Source of the DNA: a virus
Virus record (IMG/VR): IMGVR_UViG_3300033141_001582
Location: 1 to 44,377 of that record
Direction: 5' to 3' (one strand)
DNA: 44,377 nt
The notes beneath the pieces are model-generated. The model ran no database searches and was not told the origin of the DNA. It saw only the letters and a program-made list of their open reading frames with translations. Of the stretch, positions 29,978 to 36,372 are shown in pieces (the first letter of the stretch is position 1; every line of letters starts with the position of its first letter). The position numbers and the translations under genes are program-made.

Positions 29978-30320
29978 TATGCGGTGACGCGATTGACTTG
30001 CGTGACTCGACTGAGTGTATGTTGTATGCCACCCCCCCATGCCTTCCTGCCAATGGTCGAACGAAGATGACTTGTTGTCCAACTACGTTCATATTATGAA
30101 CGAAGTAGCCGAGAGAGAGAGAGAGAGAGAGAACAATTCTTCTTTCTCTTTCCTTCTTTCTTTCTATATTTTTTTTTAAATGTTGTGGGTTTGAGGCCCT
30201 AAGCCTTAGTTCTGGCGGTAGGTGAAGCCTTCATCTTCGTTCATGGATTTGGCGGAAGGGCCTACCCCCCCGCATACAACATACAGTCACGCAAGTCACG
30301 CGAGTCACGCGAGTCATTGT
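29978..30320. other. candidate replication origin: inverted repeat with 9-bp iterons
   Basis: This is the main part of the gene-free stretch 29901-30376. Long imperfect inverted arms lie at 29995-30070 and 30230-30297. They contain 13-bp perfect blocks (29995-30007 with 30285-30297, and 30017-30029 with 30272-30284) and a 12-bp block (30059-30070 with 30230-30241). The right arm holds three tandem AGTCACGCR units at 30285-30311 plus a partial one; the left arm carries degenerate units on the minus strand. Between the arms are a dispersed palindrome, eleven GA units (30111-30132), a pyrimidine tract and nine T's (30169-30177). Iterons plus an easily melted tract fit an origin. Confidence 0.55.
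30083..30106. repeat. dispersed palindrome copy 6 (GTTCATATTATGAAC)
   Basis: Core 30087-30101; outer bases CTAC/GAAGTAG extend the symmetry. The only copy inside the candidate origin. Confidence 0.85.
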
Positions 30321-30332
30321 ATACATTCAAAC

Positions 30333-30366
30333 GAACGAAAGCCCAGGCAGTTCTCACTACCCAGGC
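30333..30366 (-). terminator. intrinsic terminator with GAGA loop
   Basis: On the minus strand an 11-pair stem (30356-30366 with 30341-30351, three G-U pairs) closes a GAGA tetraloop and is followed by TTTCGTTC. It ends leftward transcription from the gene at 30377 before the candidate origin. Confidence 0.6.
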
Positions 30367-30376
30367 CCTTGTGGCG

Positions 30377-30550
30377 TTAGTTGAGATCAGGTTCGATGAT
30401 GTACCACGCCTCTCGATACCAGTCAGTGTCTTCGTCTTTGCAACGCTTGTCGATGTGATCGACTGCCTTCTGCTTGGAATCGTACGCAGCCACGAAGTGA
30501 CTGCCACAATAAGGGTCATCGTCGTGCTCCATGATGATGTAGATCTTCAC
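30377..30550 (-). CDS. small acidic protein, 57 aa (GTG start)
   Basis: GTG 30550 follows GGGAGGTGAGAAC, a much better start than ATGs upstream. Product: VKIYIIMEHDDDPYCGSHFV, then SKQKAVDHIDKRCKDEDTDW and YIIEPDLN. It resembles small phage proteins that report 'DTDWYxExWxI' near the C-terminus. Function unknown. It shares a 16-bp leader with the next upstream gene. Confidence 0.65.
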   Translation of the reverse strand: MKIYIIMEHDDDPYCGSHFVAAYDSKQKAVDHIDKRCKDEDTDWYREAWYIIEPDLN

Positions 30551-30576
30551 GTTCTCACCTCCCTTCATTGCTTGCC

Positions 30577-30738
30577 TTACTTCATCCAGAAGTATAACAC
30601 TGCCATCGCTTCCTTGTAACTCCAAAACGGTCCTACTGCTGACCTCGGTGGGTCTTGCAAACTTCCACCGAACATTAGAATCGGTCTTGTTGCCACGACT
30701 GGCTCACCATACTCTTTAACTATCCACCATGTTCTCAT
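30577..30738 (-). CDS. small Trp-rich protein, 53 aa
   Basis: Begins MRTWWIVKEYGEPVVATRPI and ends FWSYKEAMAVLYFWMK. GGGAGGTGAAACAGA precedes ATG 30738. It is not recognised, but the ribosome site, tight spacing and a leader identical to that of the next gene (CAATGAAGGGAGGTGA) support it. Confidence 0.6.
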   Translation of the reverse strand: MRTWWIVKEYGEPVVATRPILMFGGSLQDPPRSAVGPFWSYKEAMAVLYFWMK

Positions 30739-30784
30739 TCTGTTTCACCTCCCTTCATTGTGTAGTTGCTTACCATTAGGTGAT

Positions 30785-30808
30785 CTGGTGGTTCTAATGC
30801 GACCTGCT
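30785..30808. repeat. 3' arm of an RNA panhandle around 30826-31167
   Basis: 24 bases downstream of the leftward gene that can pair with 31186-31209 in the minus-strand RNA: 20 Watson-Crick and four G-U pairs, no mismatches. Confidence 0.7.
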
Positions 30809-30825
30809 TGTTTTAGGTTCTGTCC

Positions 30826-31167
30826 TTACTTGGTCTTTCGTAATGCTTCTAACCCTGCGAGGTGCTCTGCTTGCTGCTCAGGACTCAGTCCTGCAAACAA
30901 GGCCGCGTAAGCCTTCGTCGGGTCTGTTGCTTGCTTCCCAGCGTCCAATGCACGTACGGAGTAACCGGTTTTTTCCAACTCATCTAAGTCCTTGGTCTTC
31001 ATCTTTTTTAAAACGCGCTGGATTGAGATGATTAGATGTGATACTGCCCATGACCGTTCAGTCGCTTTATCAACGCCATCAAAGTCGATGGTGACGTCGA
31101 TAACTGCTTTGTAACCTTCAGGCAAGTCACCGCCTGATACTGAACATGCTTTAGTTGTTGTGTCCAT
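30826..31167 (-). CDS. predicted highly expressed protein, paralogue of 23860-24240 product
   Basis: The start at ATG 31167 has AAAGGGG. The 113-residue product begins MDTTTKACSVSGGDLPEGYK, and its C-terminal DPTKAYAALFAGLSPEQQ is very like the end of the 23860 gene product. It is the first gene of the leftward transcript from a promoter at 31267-31295. Both flanks of the gene carry complementary arms. Function unknown. Confidence 0.7.
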   Translation of the reverse strand: MDTTTKACSVSGGDLPEGYKAVIDVTIDFDGVDKATERSWAVSHLIISIQRVLKKMKTKDLDELEKTGYSVRALDAGKQATDPTKAYAALFAGLSPEQQAEHLAGLEALRKTK

Positions 31168-31185
31168 AGTGTTTCCCCTTTCATT

Positions 31186-31209
31186 AGCAGGCCACACCAG
31201 AACCACCAG
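31186..31209. repeat. 5' arm of an RNA panhandle around 30826-31167
   Basis: 24 bases in the 5' leader of the leftward gene, complementary in RNA to 30785-30808. It ends 11 bases before the GGGG ribosome site. Confidence 0.7.
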
Positions 31210-31266
31210 TCATATTCTATTGTCAATGAACGTGTTGTTCCCATGCCCTTTCGCATGGTTGATTCC

Positions 31267-31295
31267 ATTAAAACATAGAACACCATGAATGTCAA
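31267..31295 (-). promoter_or_regulatory. sigma-70 promoter TTGACA-17-TTTAAT
   Basis: Minus-strand -35 31290-31295 and -10 31267-31272. It would start the leftward operon about 93 bases before ATG 31167, with a CCATGC/GCATGG hairpin at the very 5' end. Confidence 0.65.
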
Positions 31296-31424
31296 GGAAA
31301 TAATTCAATCCACGTTTTGCTATCACAAAATTCAAAGGGGGAAAATAGGTTTCAAAACGCGCGGGAAGGCTTCTGCAGAAAATGTATGAGGTATTAAATA
31401 CCCACAAAATTGTGATAAAAGTCA

Positions 31425-31455
31425 ACTACGTTCATAAGCTGGCGAGGCCAGCGAA
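31425..31455. repeat. degenerate palindrome copy interrupted by a hairpin
   Basis: AACTACGTTCAT (31425-31436) and CGAAGTG (31452-31458) match the two flanks of the dispersed element, but the right half of the core is replaced by CTGGC-N3-GCCAG. Confidence 0.5.
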
Positions 31456-31469
31456 GTGACAATGGATTA

Positions 31470-31492
31470 CTTTGTTCATTTTATGAACGAAG
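31470..31492. repeat. dispersed palindrome copy 7 (GTTCATTTTATGAAC)
   Basis: Core 31474-31488, GAAG on the right. It lies about 120 bases upstream of the rightward promoter and beside the disrupted copy. Confidence 0.85.
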
Positions 31493-31605
31493 AAGAGGTT
31501 GACCTTGGGTTAGTTTGCGAGGCGGCGACAGGTTTGCGAGCGTGCAACGCCTCCCCACAAATGGTTGGAAATGAAGAACGAGGCCAGTTTCCACCCAATA
31601 ATAAC

Positions 31606-31635
31606 TTGACATCTGATGTGGAATTGTGGTATAGT
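31606..31635 (+). promoter_or_regulatory. sigma-70 promoter TTGACA-18-TATAGT
   Basis: -35 31606-31611 and -10 31630-31635, followed by a second TATAAT at 31642-31647. TTGACATCT and TGTGGTAT match two leftward promoters. It drives the rightward operon from 31674. Confidence 0.75.
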
Positions 31636-31673
31636 GAATGATATAATGAAAGAGGTTTAAAGGGAGACAGATT

Positions 31674-31946
31674 ATGGCGTGGAAGATGTCAAGGAGAGCG
31701 TTTCTGCTCTTGAATACTGAGGTTGCTTCGTTTACCTTGGATGAAGGAGGGGAGTTTCAGGCAATAAGAACTTGGCCTGGCTATTCAGTAACAGTGAAGG
31801 ACATAGTCTTGTGTGAGAAGACAGTCAACACTTGGAATCGTGAGATCTGGAGAAGGGTTAAAGCGTTAAGGGGCCTCGACTGTCACTCCTTCATGACAGC
31901 AGATGGAAAGCGATATGATGCACGAAATGATTTTAGGATTTATTAA
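31674..31946 (+). CDS. hypothetical protein, 90 aa
   Basis: First gene of the rightward operon, with AAAGGGAGACAG before the ATG. The basic start (MAWKMSRRAFLLLNTEVAS) is followed by mixed structure including RREIW-like NREIWRRVKALRG. Not recognised. Leader-proximal small genes like this often act early. Confidence 0.6.
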   Translation: MAWKMSRRAFLLLNTEVASFTLDEGGEFQAIRTWPGYSVTVKDIVLCEKTVNTWNREIWRRVKALRGLDCHSFMTADGKRYDARNDFRIY

Positions 31947-31958
31947 GGGAGACGGGTT

Positions 31959-32162
31959 ATGGAAGACAACTGGAAGCACAGAAGTATGAAGATGAGATGT
32001 GGGACGTGTATGTACTTCGTTGAGAAGCTTACAAAGTCTCCACAGCAGGAAGGGCACATTATTGGTCGCTGCAGGCGGCATGCTCCGACAATGAAGGGCT
32101 GGCCAGTGTTGTTCTCTGACGATTGGTGCGGAGAGCATAAGATTGACGAGGAGAAGGTTTAA
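31959..32162 (+). CDS. Cys-rich zinc-binding-like protein, 67 aa
   Basis: CGTC (residues 14-17), GRCRRHAP and DDWCGEHK follow a widespread small phage/prophage layout with a C-C-C-C metal site. AAGGGAGACGGG precedes the ATG. Function unknown. Confidence 0.65.
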   Translation: MEDNWKHRSMKMRCGTCMYFVEKLTKSPQQEGHIIGRCRRHAPTMKGWPVLFSDDWCGEHKIDEEKV

Positions 32163-32173
32163 AGGAGAGCAAA

Positions 32174-32383
32174 GTGATTCAAGAGGCAGAAACTAAAGCT
32201 TTGATGGACAAGTTATTAGACCATCTATTCACGTCGTGGCTCAAGGAGCACGCCAGACGCTGCCCGAACTGTGACGAGGGCATAGAGGAAGCTGTTTGCA
32301 TTTGCTCCGAGTCTGTGCTGAAGATGAAGGAGATCCAAGGCAAGATAAAGGAGGTTCTGAATGGCTCAGGACGCGGAACCTAA
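32174..32383 (+). CDS. small Cys-containing protein, 69 aa (GTG start)
   Basis: AAAGGAGAGCAAA precedes GTG 32174. Two helices flank a cysteine cluster (RCPNCDEGIEEAVCICSES). It overlaps the small terminase gene by 23 bases. A zinc site is likely, role unknown. Confidence 0.55.
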   Translation: MIQEAETKALMDKLLDHLFTSWLKEHARRCPNCDEGIEEAVCICSESVLKMKEIQGKIKEVLNGSGRGT

Positions 32384-33041
32384 AACCGTAATGGATGAGA
32401 TACTGAACTTGCTTAGTGAGAATCCCGAGTTCAAGCCCAAGCTTGTGTCCAACCCCAGGCACGAACCTAAGCTTATCCACGCGCCGAAGCCACCGAAGGA
32501 GAAGTATCACAACGGCAACCGTGGGCCGGACGAGCGCAGAGTAGCTCCCGACAAAAAGCGTACGTTCGAAGTCAGTGAGATGTGGGACGTGCATCACGAG
32601 ATCGTGCGGCGACTTCTAATTGGACAAAAAGTAGTCAACATTGCTAGGGATCTCGGTGTAAGTGAAGCAATGGTTTCTTACACTCGTAACTCTCCGATCG
32701 TGCGTGAGAAGCTCGAGATTATGAAGGGTGCACGCGACGCTGAGACACTTGACTTGGCCAAGCGTATCCGTGAGAATGCTCCACAGTCGTTAAAGCTACT
32801 TGAAGACATAATTAGCGGCGAGGTTGACGGAGTACCTATTGGAGTTGGGCTAAGGGCGAAAGAGGCCAACACTATGCTTGCTCGTTCCGGATTCGGCCCA
32901 GTTCAGAATATCAAGGGAGCGATCGTTCATGGACACTACACGAGCGACGAAATCGACGAGATTAAGCGGCGTGCTGTTGAGGATGGATTGAAGTCTGGCC
33001 TCGTTGTTGAAGGTGAGGTCGTAGAGATGGAAGCCGAGTAA
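32361..33041 (+). CDS. terS: terminase small subunit-like protein
   Basis: 226 residues. After a Pro/Lys-rich N-terminus, residues about 75-120 hold a helix-turn-helix (IVRRLLIGQKVVNIARDLGV, then SEAMVSYTRNSPIVREKL). An oligomerisation-type helix follows (MKGARDAETLDLAKRI, ENAPQSLKLLEDII). This is the layout of phage small terminases, which mark the packaging site. The large subunit is 3 kb downstream, with lysis and fibre genes between. Assignment is from motif order and context. Confidence 0.65.
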   Translation: MAQDAEPKTVMDEILNLLSENPEFKPKLVSNPRHEPKLIHAPKPPKEKYHNGNRGPDERRVAPDKKRTFEVSEMWDVHHEIVRRLLIGQKVVNIARDLGVSEAMVSYTRNSPIVREKLEIMKGARDAETLDLAKRIRENAPQSLKLLEDIISGEVDGVPIGVGLRAKEANTMLARSGFGPVQNIKGAIVHGHYTSDEIDEIKRRAVEDGLKSGLVVEGEVVEMEAE

Positions 33042-33475
33042 TGGATTACGTGCCAAAGTACTTTCAGCCTTATGAACTAGTGCCGAGAAGCACCTATGAT
33101 CTTTATAAGAGGAGTGGGAAGCTCGATCAAATCTGGTGGCTCTTTGATCCCAGGACTTTGCAAGTTGGCGATCTGATAAGAGAGCGTTATGGTAAGATGA
33201 TTGCCAACACTTGGTGGTGGGGTGGAGTTCATGAGTTTCGTGGATGGCGTCCTACTCGGTGTTCTGTCGGGGCGAAGCGATCTCAGCATCGTTTTGGTCG
33301 TGCAGAGGACTTGGTTCCTGTCGAGGTCGCGGTCGAAGAGATTTGGGCAGATATCGAAGCCGGAAACGATTTTCATTGGATTACTTGTATTGAGAAATCC
33401 AGCCACAGGAAGAAGATCACCTGGCTTCACCATGATGAACGAAACTACCGCGGGCTTTTGATCGCTTATCCGTAA
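33041..33475 (+). CDS. M15-type zinc peptidase-like endolysin candidate
   Basis: 144 residues containing SQHRFGRAED (81-90), i.e. SxHxxGxAxD with H83 and D90, and WLHHDER (128-134) as the third ligand region. This is the pattern of M15 peptidoglycan peptidases. With holin-like genes directly downstream it is a likely endolysin. No signal peptide. Its first codon overlaps the previous stop. Confidence 0.65.
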   Translation: MDYVPKYFQPYELVPRSTYDLYKRSGKLDQIWWLFDPRTLQVGDLIRERYGKMIANTWWWGGVHEFRGWRPTRCSVGAKRSQHRFGRAEDLVPVEVAVEEIWADIEAGNDFHWITCIEKSSHRKKITWLHHDERNYRGLLIAYP

Positions 33476-33486
33476 GGAGGCAAACT

Positions 33487-33582
33487 ATGAAAGGAAGACC
33501 TTTAGCAGCACTAGGAACCGCATTGTGCATAGTTTTGTCTGCTGTGGTGCTGACCATAGTGGTGTCTCTATTAGGAGGCTAA
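33487..33582 (+). CDS. tiny membrane protein, 31 aa (lysis-associated?)
   Basis: AAGGAGGCAAACT precedes the ATG. The product is a single hydrophobic helix after a basic start (MKGRPLAALGTALCIVLSAV, then VLTIVVSLLGG). It lies between the lysin and the larger holin candidate, so it may be an accessory holin or antiholin; this is inference. Confidence 0.55.
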   Translation: MKGRPLAALGTALCIVLSAVVLTIVVSLLGG

Positions 33583-33583
33583 A

Positions 33584-33997
33584 ATGATTCTCGACATCAT
33601 AGCTTCAATCGGAGGGTTGATTATTCCTCCGGCGTTCAACTTTATCAAGAAAAAGTTTATAAAATCGGAGAATGACACCCCGGAGCGGACGATAGGTGAT
33701 TTAGCAACGACAAAACCAGAAGTCGTGTCGGATTACGTCCAGGCCTTGTCAACTTTATTGGATGCAAAGGTGAAGTTCTTCAATCGCGACGTGATTGGTT
33801 CGCCAAGTCAGTGGGTCGTTGATCTTCGCGCCGCCATTAGGCCGTGTGGAGTGGTTATGGCCTTTATAATCTTAGGCTACATGGTTTATGAGCAAGATGT
33901 GACTGTGACCGCGACCGATACCTGGATTGGAATTAGGCTCTCGTGTGAGACTATGATCACCTCCTGGTTCGGGAGTCGGTTCACAATTTCAAAATAA
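33584..33997 (+). CDS. holin-like membrane protein, 137 aa
   Basis: Hydrophobic segments at about residues 4-18 (DIIASIGGLIIPPAF) and 90-106 (CGVVMAFIILGYMVY), with a third weaker one near the C-terminus (MITSWFGS). The 'LRAAIRPCGVV...TMITSWFGSRF' part recalls three-helix phage holins. TTAGGAGG precedes the ATG. The position next to the lysin supports a holin. Confidence 0.6.
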   Translation: MILDIIASIGGLIIPPAFNFIKKKFIKSENDTPERTIGDLATTKPEVVSDYVQALSTLLDAKVKFFNRDVIGSPSQWVVDLRAAIRPCGVVMAFIILGYMVYEQDVTVTATDTWIGIRLSCETMITSWFGSRFTISK

Positions 33998-34021
33998 CTA
34001 TGTTCATTTTATGAACGAAGT
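33998..34021. repeat. dispersed palindrome copy 8 (GTTCATTTTATGAAC)
   Basis: Core 34002-34016 with GAAGTGGAGG following; the GAAG flank runs into the ribosome site of the gene at 34033. Confidence 0.85.
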
Positions 34022-34032
34022 GGAGGAACAAA

Positions 34033-34368
34033 ATGAGATTCGCTACGCAAACTTCAGGGAAGGCCAAGATTACTTGGAAACAAACTTCCACGAACACTGC
34101 AGCAGGTCTGACCGCGGCGAATATAGTTGGGACTGCAGGCCAGAACGCCGTTGGAGCGTTGATTACTAACGAAACGAACGACATCCGTTACACACTTGAT
34201 GGAACTGATCCTGAAAGTTCCGCTGATGATAACTTTGGTCACGTCATGCCTGCAGGTGGTGGGATTATTCTTGATGACCCTGGCCAGGTGCAGAACTTCC
34301 TATTCATCAGCAAGACTGCTGGTAGTCATGGAGTTCTCCATATAACCAGTTTCTTTGCCAAGTTATAA
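34033..34368 (+). CDS. virion protein candidate, 111 aa
   Basis: TGGAGGAAC precedes the ATG. A beta-rich small protein (AVGALITNETNDIRYTLDGT, then GHVMPAGGGIILDDPGQ and FLFISKTAGSHGVLHITSFF) resembling head-decoration or fibre-cap proteins of phages. No firm family. Confidence 0.5.
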   Translation: MRFATQTSGKAKITWKQTSTNTAAGLTAANIVGTAGQNAVGALITNETNDIRYTLDGTDPESSADDNFGHVMPAGGGIILDDPGQVQNFLFISKTAGSHGVLHITSFFAKL

Positions 34369-34379
34369 GGAGGTGCGAG

Positions 34380-34877
34380 ATGCAGATTATTGCTAAACCT
34401 TATACTGATGCAACTGACGTTGCGGCAAACACTGCAGCGCGGCATACGCAGGGAACTGATACTACGCTTGGCACGATGACTGGCAACATCGTTATGGGAG
34501 GCCATAACCTGACTGGCGCTGGAATTATAAGCGGCGGACTTGATGTCATCAATGTCAGTGAGAACACCGAGCTCACTGCAGCTCAGTGCCTTGGATCGAT
34601 TTGTTTCGTTTCCGGCGCTTATACAGTAACACTACCTGCGGTCTCCACCGTCAATGAAGGAGGTCATGTTTCGGTCTACTCCACTGGGGCGAACCTTGTG
34701 AAGCTGGATCTTGATTCCAGTGATCGTTTCGTGCTTGATGGAACTGCCCTTACTGACGATCACATGCTTGACTCCGAGGGCGCTGCTGGTGACTACATTA
34801 CTGTGGTTAAGGATTCCGCTGCCGGTTGGACAGTTGTAGGGCGTGCAGGAGCATGGTCTGATGGAGGTACTTCGTAA
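34380..34877 (+). CDS. tail fibre-type protein, 165 aa
   Basis: AAGGAGGTGCGAG precedes the ATG. The N-terminus (AARHTQGTDTTLGTMTGNIV) continues MGGHNLTGAG, a motif found in phage tail fibres. The C-terminal half is a beta-rich knob. The stop overlaps the next ATG (TAATG). Confidence 0.6.
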   Translation: MQIIAKPYTDATDVAANTAARHTQGTDTTLGTMTGNIVMGGHNLTGAGIISGGLDVINVSENTELTAAQCLGSICFVSGAYTVTLPAVSTVNEGGHVSVYSTGANLVKLDLDSSDRFVLDGTALTDDHMLDSEGAAGDYITVVKDSAAGWTVVGRAGAWSDGGTS

Positions 34878-35566
34878 TGGCACCAAGTCTGATAGGCTTC
34901 ACAGGTACGATTGACTCCGGTTTTACCCCCTCTGGCTCTCCCGTAGGCCATTGGTCTGCTGATACCATAACTGGGCTTGAAGATGGTGACCCCGTTGGGA
35001 CTTGGCCTGACCAAGCTAATAGTAATGATTTAACTCAAGGAACAGCAGGTAAGAAACCTATCTATAAAACAAATATTCAAAACGGTTTACCGTGCGTGCA
35101 GTTTGATGGCGCTGATGATTACATGGTGACAGCAGCTTGGACTGAGATAACTCAACCCAACACAATTTTTACCGTGCATGATTATACGATGGGTGCTACG
35201 GATTATATTTTTGATAGTATAAATGGCCTTTCTGAACAATCCTTATATTGCCAAACTGGTCAGATGCATTCTAGGTTGGATGCTGGTACAGCAGTGTTAG
35301 TTGATCCATATATGTTGCAGACTGGAAATCCTGAATTGGATGTTGTTTTGTTTAATGGAGCATCTTCTTGGTTTAGACAAAATGGAGTTCAATCAAACAA
35401 TATAAATCCTGGGGCAGAAGGAATGATAGGCTTAACTCTCGGATCTTATTTTGGCGTTAATACTGGATTCGCACAAGTAGATATTTTTGAGTTTATTCTT
35501 TACGATGGTAATGAAGATCCCACAGACAATGAAACTGGCCTTAACACAAAATGGGTACTTTATTAA
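34877..35566 (+). CDS. LamG/concanavalin-like fibre adhesin, 229 aa
   Basis: The pattern GHWSADTITGLEDGDPVGTW, DLTQGTAGKKPIY and NGLPCVQFDGADDYM is that of phage concanavalin-A-like receptor-binding modules. The end (FEFILYDGNEDP) fits. Base composition turns markedly AT-rich within the gene, unlike its neighbours, suggesting exchange of the receptor-binding part. Confidence 0.65.
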   Translation: MAPSLIGFTGTIDSGFTPSGSPVGHWSADTITGLEDGDPVGTWPDQANSNDLTQGTAGKKPIYKTNIQNGLPCVQFDGADDYMVTAAWTEITQPNTIFTVHDYTMGATDYIFDSINGLSEQSLYCQTGQMHSRLDAGTAVLVDPYMLQTGNPELDVVLFNGASSWFRQNGVQSNNINPGAEGMIGLTLGSYFGVNTGFAQVDIFEFILYDGNEDPTDNETGLNTKWVLY

Positions 35567-35575
35567 GGAGGCAGA

Positions 35576-36124
35576 ATGAGATTTTCAGTTGAAAACGAAG
35601 CTCTTGATTATTTAGTTGGGAAAGAAGTTAAGGATGCTGCTAATCCAGCGATTTCTTATATATCCAAAAGCAGAAAAGAATCTAAAGAAAAGTATGCTAA
35701 GTGGATTGAACGAAAACGGTTTATGTTTTCTCCACAGGAGTTTGAAGCGTTACAAGGTAAGATTCAGAATCAGTCTGTTAGAGATCATTATGGAAACGTA
35801 TTTGTGGATTGGACAGAGGGCAAACCAAGGCGTCAGGCTATTATTATTGTTGAAGCTGATCAGAAGGACAATGCAAATACTATTGCTAAACAGATCGACA
35901 GTATAGGAGGAGACCAGACGTTCTCAGGACTGGGTTTGTCTCCATCTGGTGAGGGTTCAGCTACGCATTACGGCTGTAGCTGGAACTGCTCCTCTAGCGA
36001 GTATGATTTCTTAGTCGAGAACTTCATTGTTCATGATGGTGAGAAGATATCTTTCAATGACGTCTTAGATCAACTTGGATTAAGGCGAGTCCAGGAACTT
36101 GAGATGACTTCGGAGAAGTTATAA
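35576..36124 (+). CDS. hypothetical protein, 182 aa
   Basis: AAGGAGGCAG precedes the ATG. The first part is a charged helix (SVENEALDYLVGKEVKD, SRKESKEKYAKWIERKR), the rest mixed. It is AT-rich at its start, like the preceding adhesin gene. Possibly an adhesin-linked chaperone or moron; unknown. Confidence 0.5.
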   Translation: MRFSVENEALDYLVGKEVKDAANPAISYISKSRKESKEKYAKWIERKRFMFSPQEFEALQGKIQNQSVRDHYGNVFVDWTEGKPRRQAIIIVEADQKDNANTIAKQIDSIGGDQTFSGLGLSPSGEGSATHYGCSWNCSSSEYDFLVENFIVHDGEKISFNDVLDQLGLRRVQELEMTSEKL

Positions 36125-36372
36125 TGTGGACGGAGATAGGAGGAGCAGCACTCGTGATAGGATTAGGGATTCCAGCATTTAGATTTCTCAACGGTCGTAT
36201 CACGCGGACTGAAGACAAAGCTGGTGAGACATCAAGCAAGATATTTGACAAACTGGACGCCCAGAATCGAGAAATCGGGGAGGTCAGAACTAGTTTGAAG
36301 GCTGTGAAAGAAACGATGCAAGAAGGCTTCAAGAGGATCGAACGGAAGATCGACAATGGAAATAAACGTTAG
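36124..36372 (+). CDS. membrane-anchored coiled-coil protein, 82 aa (holin/XhlA-like?)
   Basis: One N-terminal hydrophobic helix (EIGGAALVIGLGIPAFRFL) is followed by a charged coiled coil (IFDKLDAQNREIGEVRTSL, KAVKETMQEGFKRIERKI). This is the reverse order of XhlA haemolysins. It overlaps the terminase gene by 17 bases. May aid lysis. Confidence 0.5.
   Translation: MWTEIGGAALVIGLGIPAFRFLNGRITRTEDKAGETSSKIFDKLDAQNREIGEVRTSLKAVKETMQEGFKRIERKIDNGNKR

Larger units (their letters stand above)
31168..31673. other. divergent control region without genes
   Basis: This region separates the leftward replication operon from the rightward packaging/lysis operon. It holds the 5' panhandle arm, a hairpin CCATGC-N6-GCATGG (31241-31258), a leftward promoter, and an AT-rich stretch with TATCACAA/TTGTGATA arms (31321-31328, 31410-31417). 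It also holds a disrupted palindrome at about 31425-31455, an intact palindrome and a rightward promoter. A reading frame at 31456-31641 spans the promoter, lacks a ribosome site and is not called. Confidence 0.65.

Noticed and set aside
31032-31295. Minus-strand reading frame overlapping the 5' leader and the 30826 gene
   Set aside because: It overlaps the better-supported gene in another frame and the promoter; no ribosome site.
31456-31641. Plus-strand reading frame of 61 codons in the control region
   Set aside because: It lacks a ribosome site, runs through a palindrome copy and the rightward promoter, and its composition is not protein-like.
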